Assembly: GCF_900182695.1 (NCBI RefSeq)
Contig: NZ_FXTK01000008.1
Coordinates: forward strand, 81,026 to 145,025
Direction: 5' to 3'
Source of the DNA: Paracoccus laeviglucosivorans
Lineage (GTDB): Bacteria > Pseudomonadota > Alphaproteobacteria > Rhodobacterales > Rhodobacteraceae
Length of the DNA stretch: 64,000 bases
Part shown: one piece after another, positions 55,832 through 63,907 of the stretch
How the letters are laid out: the number at the start of each line of letters is the position of its first letter
How positions within the stretch are numbered: the stretch's first letter is position 1
Made by a program: the position numbers and the translations under genes
Notes under the pieces: generated by a model
Told to the model about the DNA's origin: nothing
Seen by the model: only the letters and a program-made list of their open reading frames with translations
The model's database searches: none

Positions 55832-56278
55832 ATGATCTCGCAGAAAACCAAATATGCCATCAAGGCGCTGATCGCGCTGGCCGACGAAGTCGCAGCAGGC
55901 GGAAACGCGCTTACGATCGAAGAGATCGCAACCCGCTCGGGCGCGCCCAAGCGGTTCCTTGAACATATCATGCTGGAACTGCGCAACGCGGGTTATGTCG
56001 GATCGCGCCGGGGGCGGGCCGGGGGCTATATCCTGATCAAGACCCCGAAAGAGATTTCGATCGGCGAATTGCTGCGTCAGGTCGATGGTCCGATTGCGCC
56101 GCTGCCCTGTCTGTCACGCCGGTCCTATCAACGCTGCGAAGATTGCACGGACGAAGCGTCCTGCCGCCTGCGCAAGATGTTCGGGCAGGTGTTCTGGTCC
56201 TATCTTTTGCTGATCGAAAGCCTGACGCTGGACGATCTGGTCGAAGAAGGCGGCCTGCCCGAGGTGGGCGCCGCCTGA
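55832..56278 (+). CDS. Rrf2-family transcriptional regulator with four cysteines
   Basis: Winged-helix regulator of the Rrf2 family (IscR, NsrR, RirA, CymR). The 148-residue protein starts MISQKTKYAIKALI, with the DNA-recognition helix in GAPKRFLEHIMLELRNAGYV and the wing SRRGRAGGY. Four cysteines (93, 102, 105, 111) in the linker helix region could hold an iron-sulfur cluster or sense thiol redox; this C-x8-C-x2-C-x5-C pattern differs from the three-Cys IscR set. It is divergent from sqdB across 151 bases, so control of the sulfolipid run is plausible but unproven. Confidence 0.9.
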   Translation: MISQKTKYAIKALIALADEVAAGGNALTIEEIATRSGAPKRFLEHIMLELRNAGYVGSRRGRAGGYILIKTPKEISIGELLRQVDGPIAPLPCLSRRSYQRCEDCTDEASCRLRKMFGQVFWSYLLLIESLTLDDLVEEGGLPEVGAA

Positions 56279-56404
56279 CGGTTGCCTTTCTGCCAGCATG
56301 ACCGGGCTGCGGCGGTGCTGCGGCTTGACCCACCGGACGCGGAATTGCACTTCTTGATCAGCTGAAATTTTTGCGGGGCTATGCGCCCATGATGAGCGAT
56401 TGAC

Positions 56405-57253
56405 ATGGACGACCAGCCCCAAGCCTCCCGCCACGTTCCCATTGCCGGGGTCATCGGGTGGCCGATTGCGCATTCGCGTTCCCCCATCCTGCATGGCCAC
56501 TGGCTGAAGCGTTACGGAATTGCCGGGCATTACATCCCCGTGCCCGTCGCACCCGAAGACCTGGCCGAGGTGCTGCGCGCCATGCCTCGCATGGGCTTTG
56601 TGGGTGCCAATGTCACCATCCCGCACAAGGAAAGCGTGCTGGCGCTGGCCGATGTGGTCACAGACCGCGCGGCGCTGATTGGTGCGGCGAATACGCTGAT
56701 CTTTCGCCCCGATGGAAAGATCCATGCCGACAACACGGATGGTTACGGCTTTATCGCCAATATCCGCCAACACCAGCCCGACTGGGTGCCCGATCTGGGT
56801 CCGGCGGCCGTGATCGGGGCGGGGGGCGCGGCGCGGGCCGTCGTCGCATCGCTTCTGGAATCGGGCGTGACGGAATTGCGCATCACAAACCGCACCCGCA
56901 TCCGCGCGGAACAGATCCGCAGCGAATTCGGGGCCAAGGTCGTCGTCTATGACTGGGCCGAGGCGGGCAATATGCTGGACGGGGCGATGACGGTGGTCAA
57001 CGCCACCTCGATGGGGATGGAGGGCAAGCCTGCGCTGCGTATTCCGCTGGATGCACTGGCCCCCGGAACGCTGGCGACCGATCTGGTCTATACCCCGCTG
57101 ATGACGCCATTTCTGGAAGAAGCGCAGGCGCGCGGCTGCCATATCGTGGACGGGCTGGGGATGTTGCTGCATCAGGCCGCGCCGGGGTTCGAACGCTGGT
57201 TCGGCCGCCGCCCCGAGGTGGACGACGAATTGCGCCGGGCCGTGCTGGCATGA
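56405..57253 (+). CDS. aroE: Shikimate dehydrogenase
   Basis: NADPH-dependent reduction of 3-dehydroshikimate in aromatic amino-acid synthesis. The 282-residue enzyme has [13 protein letters not shown], the catalytic lysine in [17 protein letters not shown], the NADP loop [11 protein letters not shown] and [15 protein letters not shown] precedes the ATG at 56405. It overlaps coaE by ATGA, starting the aroE-coaE-dnaQ run. Confidence 0.97.
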   Translation: MDDQPQASRHVPIAGVIGWPIAHSRSPILHGHWLKRYGIAGHYIPVPVAPEDLAEVLRAMPRMGFVGANVTIPHKESVLALADVVTDRAALIGAANTLIFRPDGKIHADNTDGYGFIANIRQHQPDWVPDLGPAAVIGAGGAARAVVASLLESGVTELRITNRTRIRAEQIRSEFGAKVVVYDWAEAGNMLDGAMTVVNATSMGMEGKPALRIPLDALAPGTLATDLVYTPLMTPFLEEAQARGCHIVDGLGMLLHQAAPGFERWFGRRPEVDDELRRAVLA

Positions 57254-57846
57254 GTTTCCTTCTGGGACTGACCGGCGGCATCGGCATGGGCAAATCCACC
57301 GCCGCCGGGATGTTCCGCGATCTTGGGCACCCGGTCTGGGATGCGGATGCCGCCGTGCACCGGCTTTATGCGCCGGGCGGCGCGGCGGTCGCGCCGGTCG
57401 GTGCGGCCTTTCCCGGCGCGGTTACGGATGGCGCAGTGGATCGCGACGCACTGAAAGCCGCGCTGGCCGCCGATGCGGACGGCTTCAAGCGGCTTGAGGC
57501 GATCGTGCATCCGCTGGTCTCCGCAGACCGCGCGGAATTCATCGCCCGCCATCAGGACGCGGCCATCGTGGTTCTGGACATTCCGCTGCTGTTCGAGGGT
57601 GGCTTGCAGTCGGGACTGGACGGGGTCGCCGTCGTATCCGTCCCCGCCGATCTGCAGCGCGCCCGCGTCATGGCCCGCCCCGGCATGACCAAAGAGACGT
57701 TTGCCATGATCCTGTCGCGCCAGATGCCGGACGCGGAAAAGCGCGCGCTGGCGGATTGGGTCATCCCTTCGGCGACGCTGGAAGGGGCGCACGCGGCCAT
57801 CGTGGACATTTGCGCGCAGATCGTGTCAGGAAGTTCCCATGCGTGA
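57250..57846 (+). CDS. coaE: Dephospho-CoA kinase
   Basis: Last step of coenzyme A synthesis. The 198-residue enzyme has the P-loop [33 protein letters not shown] and [10 protein letters not shown], all CoaE hallmarks. Overlaps by 4 bases with aroE and by 8 with dnaQ indicate translational coupling. Confidence 0.97.
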   Translation: MSFLLGLTGGIGMGKSTAAGMFRDLGHPVWDADAAVHRLYAPGGAAVAPVGAAFPGAVTDGAVDRDALKAALAADADGFKRLEAIVHPLVSADRAEFIARHQDAAIVVLDIPLLFEGGLQSGLDGVAVVSVPADLQRARVMARPGMTKETFAMILSRQMPDAEKRALADWVIPSATLEGAHAAIVDICAQIVSGSSHA

Positions 57847-58555
57847 GATCGTCCTTGATACCGAAACCACGGGCTTTGACCCCGATACCGGCGACCGCAT
57901 CGTCGAAATCGGCGCGGTCGAGCTGATGAACCACCTGCCCACCGGGCGGACCTTTCACGTCTATATCAATCCCGAACGCGCCATGCCGCAGGAGGCGTTC
58001 GACGTTCACGGGCTGGGCGACGACTTTCTGCGCGACAAACCAAAATTCGCCCAGGTTGCGGCGGATTTCGTGGAATTCATCGCGGATGACGCCAAGCTGG
58101 TGATCCACAACGCGCAGTTCGACATGAAATTCCTGAACGCCGAGCTGAAATGGGCGGGGTATCAGACCATGCCCTATTCCCGTGCGGTGGATACGCTGGA
58201 ACTGGCGCGGTCGCGCTTTCCCGGTGCGCAGAATTCGCTGGATGCGCTGTGCCGGCGCTTTCGCATCGACAACTCGAACCGGACGCTGCACGGCGCGCTG
58301 CTGGACAGCGAATTGCTGGCCGAGGTGTATCTGGCGCTGCGCGGCGGTCGGCAGCCGGGTCTTGTGCTGGAGGCCGCAGGCGCGGCCAGCGCAGGTCCGG
58401 GTGCACAGGCGCAGGGCAATCAGCCACGTGGGCCACGCCCGCGCCCATTGCCGCCCCGCGTGACCCAGGCCGAGGCCGAGGCCCATGCCGCCTTCGTGGC
58501 GAAACTGGGCGAAAATGCGGTGTGGCGCAGATACATGGGCGGCACAAACCCTTAG
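57839..58555 (+). CDS. dnaQ: DNA polymerase III epsilon subunit (proofreading exonuclease)
   Basis: 3'-to-5' exonuclease of the replicative polymerase. The 238-residue protein has Exo [10 protein letters not shown], Exo [11 protein letters not shown] and Exo III-epsilon [15 protein letters not shown] Pro/Arg-rich linker and a C-terminal helix with [14 protein letters not shown] follow; the alpha-binding clamp motif is in the linker. It is the third gene of aroE-coaE-dnaQ, a conserved alphaproteobacterial order. Confidence 0.97.
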   Translation: MREIVLDTETTGFDPDTGDRIVEIGAVELMNHLPTGRTFHVYINPERAMPQEAFDVHGLGDDFLRDKPKFAQVAADFVEFIADDAKLVIHNAQFDMKFLNAELKWAGYQTMPYSRAVDTLELARSRFPGAQNSLDALCRRFRIDNSNRTLHGALLDSELLAEVYLALRGGRQPGLVLEAAGAASAGPGAQAQGNQPRGPRPRPLPPRVTQAEAEAHAAFVAKLGENAVWRRYMGGTNP

Positions 58556-58632
58556 TGTATTTCGGAACCGTTCTGGCGGGCCGGGTCGTTTGCCTGCAAG
58601 CTGGAACGGCAGGCAGGACGGGGGACGACACG

Positions 58633-59511
58633 GTGATCAGGGATATGTGGCAGTTCGTCCTCGCCATCTTTGAACGGATGGACAAGATCCATATGAGCCT
58701 GATCGCGGCTGGTGTGGCGTTCTATGCCATGTTCGCGGTGTTTCCGGGGCTTGCCGCTTTGTTCGCGCTTTGGGGTCTTTGGTATGATCCGCAACTGATC
58801 GAGCAATATATCCATACCACCGATGAATTCATCCCCTCGGCTGCGGCGGATATTATCTATGGCCAGATCAACGCGCTGATCGCGGCGGGTCGCACGCAGC
58901 TTGGCTGGACCACGGCGATTTCCTTCATGATCGCAACGATCTCGGCCCGCGCGGGGGTCGAGGCGCTGATCCGGGGGCTGAACGCCGCCTATGGCGTGCG
59001 GTCGCATTCGACGGTCATGGGCTTTCTGCTGGCCTATGCGCTGACGCTGGTGATCGTCGGCGTGGTCATTCTGGGGCTGGCGGTCATCGTCGTCGTGCCC
59101 ATCGCCTTCAACTTTCTGCCCGATGTGCCCCTGCGCAACTGGCTGCTGAGTTCGGTGCCATGGGCCGCGATCTTTCTGATCGTGATGATCGTCATCGGGA
59201 TCATGTATCGTTACGGTCCCAACGTAAAATCGCCGCGCACCGCCATCTTTACATGGGGCGCGCTGTTTGCCGCGCTGGCATGGGCCGCGGCGTCCTTTGG
59301 CTTTTCGGTCTATCTGAACAATTTCAACAGCTATAACCGCATCTATGGGTCCATCGGCGCAGTGATCGCACTGCTGATGTGGTTCTATCTTGGGGGATTT
59401 TCGGTGATGCTGGGATCACTGATCAATCTTGAAATGACACGCAGGCGCCGCATCATCGCTGCGCGCAAGCTGCGGCTGGCAACCAAGGCCGAGACAAAGA
59501 AAACCGGCTGA
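58633..59511 (+). CDS. YihY/BrkB-family membrane protein
   Basis: Polytopic inner-membrane protein of 292 residues with about six helices; function uncertain (relatives were mis-called RNase BN). Family segments: GVAFYAMFAVFPGLAALF, SARAGVEALIRGLNAAYGV, RYGPNVKSPR, the FGFSVYLNNFNSYNRIYGS loop and a C-terminal MWFYLGGFSVMLGSLIN. The GTG at 58633 has GGGGGA upstream; the ATG at 58645 is possible but its ribosome site is too close. Its stop lies five bases before the next gene. Confidence 0.88.
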   Translation: MIRDMWQFVLAIFERMDKIHMSLIAAGVAFYAMFAVFPGLAALFALWGLWYDPQLIEQYIHTTDEFIPSAAADIIYGQINALIAAGRTQLGWTTAISFMIATISARAGVEALIRGLNAAYGVRSHSTVMGFLLAYALTLVIVGVVILGLAVIVVVPIAFNFLPDVPLRNWLLSSVPWAAIFLIVMIVIGIMYRYGPNVKSPRTAIFTWGALFAALAWAAASFGFSVYLNNFNSYNRIYGSIGAVIALLMWFYLGGFSVMLGSLINLEMTRRRRIIAARKLRLATKAETKKTG

Positions 59512-59516
59512 GAGCG

Positions 59517-60317
59517 ATGAAGCTGATCTGCCTGAACGCCTGGGGCGGCAAATTGGCGGATGCCCTGCTTGACTATGTGAAGGCCGAGGCCCCTGACGTT
59601 CTGTGCCTGCAGGAAATCACGCACACGCCTGCAAGCGACAAAGATCGGCTGACCTATCGCGACGGCCCGCACAGCCTGCCCCAAAGTGCGAATGTCTTTC
59701 GCGATCTGTGCCATGCGCTGCCGGATCATGCCGCATTCTTCCACCCCGCCGCGCAGGGCGAGCTATGGGATCACACTGCGGCCGTCCCTTCCCAATTCGG
59801 TCTGGCCACCTTCGTGCACAGGTCGCTGCCCGTGCTGGGGCAGGTGCATGGCTTTGTCCACAAATGCTACTCTGCCGATGGTTACGGCGACCATCCGCGC
59901 CCACGCAACGCCCATGGCGTCAGGGTCCGTGACGACGTGACAGGCCGCAGCATCGGCATCACCCATATGCACGGGCTGCGCGACCCAAAGGGCAAGATGG
60001 ACACGCCCGAACGCACCGCGCAGGCACGGCGGTTGCTGCGGCTGTCGGACAAGCTGGCCCGGCCCGGCGATCTGCGGATCATCTGCGGCGATTTCAACGT
60101 GGAGCCAGACAGCGAAACCCTGCAGATCCTTGCCGATGGTGGCTTTCGCGAGCTGGTAACGACCGGCGGCTTTGCCGGCACGCGCAGCAGCCATTACCAA
60201 AAGCCCGGTCGTTTCGCAGATTACATGCTGGTGGATCAGCCCGAACTGATCACGGATTTCCGCGTCATCTACGACCCGGAAATCTCTGATCACTGTCCCT
60301 TGTTGCTGCGGACCTGA
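59517..60317 (+). CDS. Endonuclease/exonuclease/phosphatase (EEP) family protein
   Basis: Metal-dependent hydrolase of 266 residues; nuclease or phosphodiesterase cannot be decided. The EEP set is visible: LICLNAWGG at the start, VLCLQEITH (metal Glu), HMHGLRD, ICGDFNVEPDS (Asp/Asn pair), and the final SDHCPLLL (Asp/His). No signal peptide. It is cotranscribed with the YihY gene (5-base gap) and convergent with the stress-locus kinase. Confidence 0.9.
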   Translation: MKLICLNAWGGKLADALLDYVKAEAPDVLCLQEITHTPASDKDRLTYRDGPHSLPQSANVFRDLCHALPDHAAFFHPAAQGELWDHTAAVPSQFGLATFVHRSLPVLGQVHGFVHKCYSADGYGDHPRPRNAHGVRVRDDVTGRSIGITHMHGLRDPKGKMDTPERTAQARRLLRLSDKLARPGDLRIICGDFNVEPDSETLQILADGGFRELVTTGGFAGTRSSHYQKPGRFADYMLVDQPELITDFRVIYDPEISDHCPLLLRT

Positions 60318-60320
60318 GAC

Positions 60321-62105
60321 CTAATGCCGCGCGCCGGGGCGGGCGGCCGAGGTCAGGTTGACCTCACCCTGCGACATTGCGGCGGGGCGTTTCAACAGGG
60401 GCTCGACCCGGAAACGCAGACGCAGCGTAAAGCGACATTCGGTCTGTTCCAGCTCGGCCTCGCCTTCAAGCTGGGTTGCAAAGGCCTTGATCAGCTGGCT
60501 GCCCAGCCCCGTGCCTTCGGCCATCGGCGCTCCGCCGGTCGAATTCTCGATCGTCAGAACGGCATAATCATCGCCATCCGATCGCAGCGTGACGCGCACC
60601 CAAGGCGGTATGCCATCAACCTGTTCGCCCGAATATTTCAGCGCATTGGTGAAAGCCTCGGTCGCCAGCAGCGACAAGGGCACGGCCTGATCGGGCATCA
60701 GGACCAGCGGCTCCAGATGGGTTTCGACCTGCAAACCCGCGCCCGGCCCGACCGAAGCATTGGCCATCTGCTTGATGATGTCGCTGATCAGCCGGTCCGC
60801 CTCGACCGAATCCAGATGCTCGGCCTGATACAGGTTGCGATAGATCGTCGCGAGCGAGGCGACGCGATCCTGCACCGAACGCAAGACCCGCCGCGCATCA
60901 TCGTGGTCGATCACCCGGATCTGCATGTTGATGATCGATGCGATCAGCTGAAGGTTGTTCTTGACCCGGTGATGCACTTCTTTCAGCAGCACTGTCTTTT
61001 CGTTGACCGCCGCCTCCATCGCCTCTTCGTCGCGGATCAGGATGCGGGCCATGTTGTGGAAAGTCTGGCTCATATCCGTGATCTCGGCCGGGGCATCGGC
61101 CAGCACGGGGGGCGGGGCCGAACGGTCGCCGATGGCAAAGCGGCGCATCTGGCCGCGCAATTCGCGGATATGGCGCAGGACCAGCCGGTAGACGGCGAAA
61201 TAGGCCACGGCCAGCGATGCGGCCCAAAGCACCAATGGCAAAGCCATGGCGGTGCGGCGCGTGATGTCGATACCCGTGATCCCGGATTCCGAGCGGTTCC
61301 ACGACCCCAGCGCATAGACCAGCCCCGGCACGACCGGCACGACGCTGAAGACGCGGCTTTCGCCGGAACTGGCATAATCCGTAAAGGTCGTCTCGCTGCG
61401 CGACAAAAGCGAGGTCAGCGACTTGCCGCGCGGCAGCAGGTCTTCGACCCGGCCTTCGCTGTCGCGGTCAAGCGACAGGACCTGACCCAGATTGTTGAAG
61501 GTGATGATACGGGTATTGTCCTGCCCCAAGCCCCCCACATGCGTCGAACGCAGCATGTCGGGCGACATGGCAACAGAGATATGTCCCAAAAGCTCGGCAC
61601 TGCGGTAAAGCGGCTGGATCACGACGACCGATTTCCCGCCCGCGCCCATGCCGATGCCGCTGGTGGTGACCAGCGTGCCGGGACTTTGCGTGAACTGCTT
61701 GAAGGCCGGATCGCCCGTCAGGTCCAGCGTGCCGGGAATCGACGAACACTCGGTCACGCCATCCAGCCGCGTGAACCCGGCATAGACGAAATTGACCGTC
61801 CGCTGCACGAACCCGCGCATGATGTCGGAACAGGCCTGCGGGCGGTCCATCGTCTCAAGCACCGCCGGCCCCAGCGCATCCGCCGTGCCAAGCGCACTTT
61901 GCAGCAAGGCGCGTTCGCCCGCCGCTGCCGTGGTTGTGCGGCCCAGCAGCGCGATTTCGGAAGAACGCTCATATTCCCGCGACAGGTGCAGGGTCTGGAT
62001 CACCGAGATCAGCCCGATCGGCAGAATTGCGACCGAAAGCAGCCCCCCAAGGCGGAAACCCAGCCCCTTGGTGAAATCCAGCCTGTCAAGGAACCGGCGC
62101 AGCAC
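60321..62105 (-). CDS. HisKA_2/HWE sensor kinase linked to the general stress locus
   Basis: Membrane histidine kinase of 594 residues, probably feeding PhyR. There is an N-terminal helix, an extracytoplasmic domain (about residues 45-275, with CSSIPG and TTSGIGMG), a second helix (ALPLVLWAASLAVAYFAV), a HAMP-like linker, then HisKA_2 with LLKEVHHRVKNNLQLIASI (His near residue 377) and an ATPase domain (LATEAFTNALKYS; GTGLGSQLIKAF). It lies 11 bases downstream of ecfG. The start is a GTG at 62105. The PhyK-type role is inferred from its type and position. Confidence 0.9.
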   Translation of the reverse strand: MLRRFLDRLDFTKGLGFRLGGLLSVAILPIGLISVIQTLHLSREYERSSEIALLGRTTTAAAGERALLQSALGTADALGPAVLETMDRPQACSDIMRGFVQRTVNFVYAGFTRLDGVTECSSIPGTLDLTGDPAFKQFTQSPGTLVTTSGIGMGAGGKSVVVIQPLYRSAELLGHISVAMSPDMLRSTHVGGLGQDNTRIITFNNLGQVLSLDRDSEGRVEDLLPRGKSLTSLLSRSETTFTDYASSGESRVFSVVPVVPGLVYALGSWNRSESGITGIDITRRTAMALPLVLWAASLAVAYFAVYRLVLRHIRELRGQMRRFAIGDRSAPPPVLADAPAEITDMSQTFHNMARILIRDEEAMEAAVNEKTVLLKEVHHRVKNNLQLIASIINMQIRVIDHDDARRVLRSVQDRVASLATIYRNLYQAEHLDSVEADRLISDIIKQMANASVGPGAGLQVETHLEPLVLMPDQAVPLSLLATEAFTNALKYSGEQVDGIPPWVRVTLRSDGDDYAVLTIENSTGGAPMAEGTGLGSQLIKAFATQLEGEAELEQTECRFTLRLRFRVEPLLKRPAAMSQGEVNLTSAARPGARH

Positions 62106-62116
62106 GGGCGCCAGCC

Positions 62117-62707
62117 TTAACGGCTGATGGAAGAGTTCTGTGCCATCACGGCAAGGGTCGCGCGATCCGTCATCTCAAGCTCTTCGCCATCTTCTAGCTG
62201 CAACAATTCAGCCAGCTTGCGCCGACCGCGATTTGCACGGGATTTGACGGTGCCAACGGCAACGCCTGTCATCTCGGCAGCTTCTTCATAGGAAAAGCCC
62301 GAGGCGCCGACAAGGATCAGAGCTTCGCGTTGTTCATCCGGCAGCTTTTCAAAAGCCACGCGGAAATCGTTCAGCGCCAGCCGACCGTCATGTTCGGGCC
62401 GGGTCGCCTGCCGCGCGGCATGGATGCCGTCGCTGTCGCTGACCTCGCGCCGCGTCTTGCGCCGCGCCGAATAGAAGGTGTTGCGAAGAATGGTGAAAAG
62501 CCATGCCCGCAGGTTGGTGCCGGGCTGGAACTTGTCGATATGGGTCCATGCCTTGACGATGGTGTCCTGCACCAGATCGTCCGCCGATGCCCCTTCGCGG
62601 GTCAAGGACAGCGCAAAAGCGCGCAGGGCCGGAAGATGATCGACGAGCTGGTCGCGCGGGTTGTCACTCCCGCCGGTCGTCCGCGCCGATTTGGCGTGAC
62701 TTGTCAT
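62117..62707 (-). CDS. ecfG: General-stress ECF sigma factor EcfG
   Basis: Alternative sigma factor (ECF15 group) for the alphaproteobacterial general stress response. The 196-residue protein has region 2 (RDQLVDHLPALRAFALSL; LVQDTIVKAWTHIDKF; NLRAWLFTILRNTFYSARRK) and region 4 (LPDEQREALILVGASGFSYEEAAEMTG...GTVKSRANRGR in order). The ATG at 62707 is six bases after nepR. It sits in a nepR-ecfG-kinase transcript, held off by NepR until PhyR is phosphorylated. Confidence 0.95.
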   Translation of the reverse strand: MTSHAKSARTTGGSDNPRDQLVDHLPALRAFALSLTREGASADDLVQDTIVKAWTHIDKFQPGTNLRAWLFTILRNTFYSARRKTRREVSDSDGIHAARQATRPEHDGRLALNDFRVAFEKLPDEQREALILVGASGFSYEEAAEMTGVAVGTVKSRANRGRRKLAELLQLEDGEELEMTDRATLAVMAQNSSISR

Positions 62708-62713
62708 GCGGGT

Positions 62714-62860
62714 TTACTCCTGCTCGCGCAATTTATCGAGCAATTCCATGAATTTATCAGGAATTTTGTCGGTTGTGTCCTGTTCGTAGACACGTTTCAG
62801 GTTTTCGTCGATCTGCTTCGCGATTGCCGCCCGCCTCTGGTCCTCGCGTCTGGTATTCAT
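62714..62860 (-). CDS. nepR: Anti-sigma factor NepR
   Basis: Small anti-sigma factor that holds EcfG and is released by phosphorylated PhyR. The 48-residue frame has the NepR core: QIDENLKRVYEQ, then the conserved IPDKFMELLDKLREQ. It is shorter than many relatives (about 60), lacking part of the disordered N terminus. The ATG is at 62860 and TAA at 62714; it precedes ecfG by six bases and is too small for usual gene filters. Confidence 0.9.
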   Translation of the reverse strand: MNTRREDQRRAAIAKQIDENLKRVYEQDTTDKIPDKFMELLDKLREQE

Positions 62861-62899
62861 TTTTTAGTTATTCCCGAAATTCTTGTGCGCACCGGTCCT

Positions 62900-62925
62900 A
62901 ACCGTTACCTATCCAGTCAAGTTCC
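62900..62925 (-). promoter_or_regulatory. EcfG-type promoter of nepR-ecfG
   Basis: The minus strand reads GGAAC, 16 bases, then CGGTT, close to the EcfG consensus GGAAC-N16/17-CGTT. The -10 is 39 bases before the nepR ATG, so the stress sigma factor probably activates its own operon. No such motif was seen for phyR on the other strand. Confidence 0.6.
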
Positions 62926-62954
62926 ATGTGAACAACGCATTTTTGAGGATGACA

Positions 62955-63758
62955 ATGACAGCAGCAGATCTGGCCCAATCCATCCGCCGTGAGCTGCCCT
63001 TTCTGCGCCGCTATGCCCGTGCGCTGACCGGCAGCCAGACCGCGGGCGACAATTACGCCGCCGCCACGCTGGAAGCGATCCTTAGCGACCGCAGCCTGAT
63101 CAGCGGCGACGACACGCGCATCGGTCTGTTCCGCACCTTTCACGCGATCTGGCAAAGCTCGGGCCAGCCGGTCGATCAGGAAGGACAAAGCGTGCAGGAA
63201 GCGCGCGCACAGGCGCATCTGCGCAGCCTGACGCCCAATTCGCGCGAAGCCCTGCTGCTGCGCACGATCGAAGAGCTGCGCTATGACCAGATCGCCGAAA
63301 TCATGCAGCTTGAGCAATCCGAGGCCGAAGAACTGGTGCAGATCGCGCTGGCCGAGATGTCGCAGGCGCTGTCGGGCAAGGTCATGGTGATCGAAGACGA
63401 GACGATCATCGCGATGGACCTGAAGGGCATCGTGCAGGCGATGGGTCACGAAGTCACGGGTATTGCGCGCACCCACAAGGCCGCGATCGAACTGGCGCAT
63501 GACAAGCGCCCCGACCTGATCCTGGCCGATATTCAGCTGGCCGATGGTTCGTCCGGCATCGATGCCGTCAATGAATTGCTGGCCGAAATGGGCGACCTGC
63601 CGGTGATCTTCATCACCGCCTTCCCGGAACGCCTGCTGACAGGCGACCGCCCCGAACCTGCCTTCCTGATCTCGAAGCCCTATTCCGAGGAGCAGGTGCG
63701 TTCGGCCGTGAGCCAGGCGATGTTCTTCGCCTCAACCGAGGGGCTAAGCGCGGCCTGA
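62955..63758 (+). CDS. phyR: General stress response regulator PhyR
   Basis: Anti-anti-sigma response regulator: when phosphorylated, its sigma-like domain binds NepR and frees EcfG. The 267-residue protein has an N-terminal sigma-like domain (RRELPFLRRYARALTGSQ; SREALLLRTIEELRYDQIAEIM) without DNA-binding function and a C-terminal receiver domain (MVIEDETIIAMDL; phosphoacceptor in LILADIQLADGS; SKPYSEEQV). The ATG at 62955 has GAGG six bases upstream; the ATG at 62949 is too close to it. It is divergent from nepR-ecfG and followed by a terminator. Confidence 0.96.
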   Translation: MTAADLAQSIRRELPFLRRYARALTGSQTAGDNYAAATLEAILSDRSLISGDDTRIGLFRTFHAIWQSSGQPVDQEGQSVQEARAQAHLRSLTPNSREALLLRTIEELRYDQIAEIMQLEQSEAEELVQIALAEMSQALSGKVMVIEDETIIAMDLKGIVQAMGHEVTGIARTHKAAIELAHDKRPDLILADIQLADGSSGIDAVNELLAEMGDLPVIFITAFPERLLTGDRPEPAFLISKPYSEEQVRSAVSQAMFFASTEGLSAA

Positions 63759-63781
63759 TTTCTGCGCTGTTCGATGTGAAA

Positions 63782-63813
63782 GGGTCGCAGGATGCATTCC
63801 TGCGGCCTTTTTG
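63782..63813 (+). terminator. Terminator of phyR
   Basis: CGCAGGA (63786-63792) and TCCTGCG (63798-63804) form a 7-bp stem, extended by outer GG/CC pairs, followed by TTTTT. It lies about 25 bases after the phyR stop. Confidence 0.75.
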
Positions 63814-63860
63814 CATGTCTGTCATACGCTTTTCGCAAATGACTTGTATTCGATTTCTGA

Positions 63861-63880
63861 TTAAACGAACATAAACGAAT
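63861..63880. promoter_or_regulatory. Tandem 10-base repeats upstream of glpD, GlpR-like
   Basis: TTAAACGAAC and ATAAACGAAT are direct repeats spaced one helix turn apart, 28-47 bases before the glpD start. AACGAACATA matches the half-site of the E. coli GlpR operator as I know it. A DeoR-type GlpR operator is plausible. Confidence 0.45.
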
Positions 63881-63907
63881 ACCAGAAGCATCGAAAAGGC
63901 GCGGATA

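Noticed and set aside
60324..62120. 598-codon plus-strand frame across the sensor kinase
   Set aside because: Shadow of the HisKA_2 kinase; no domain features of its own.
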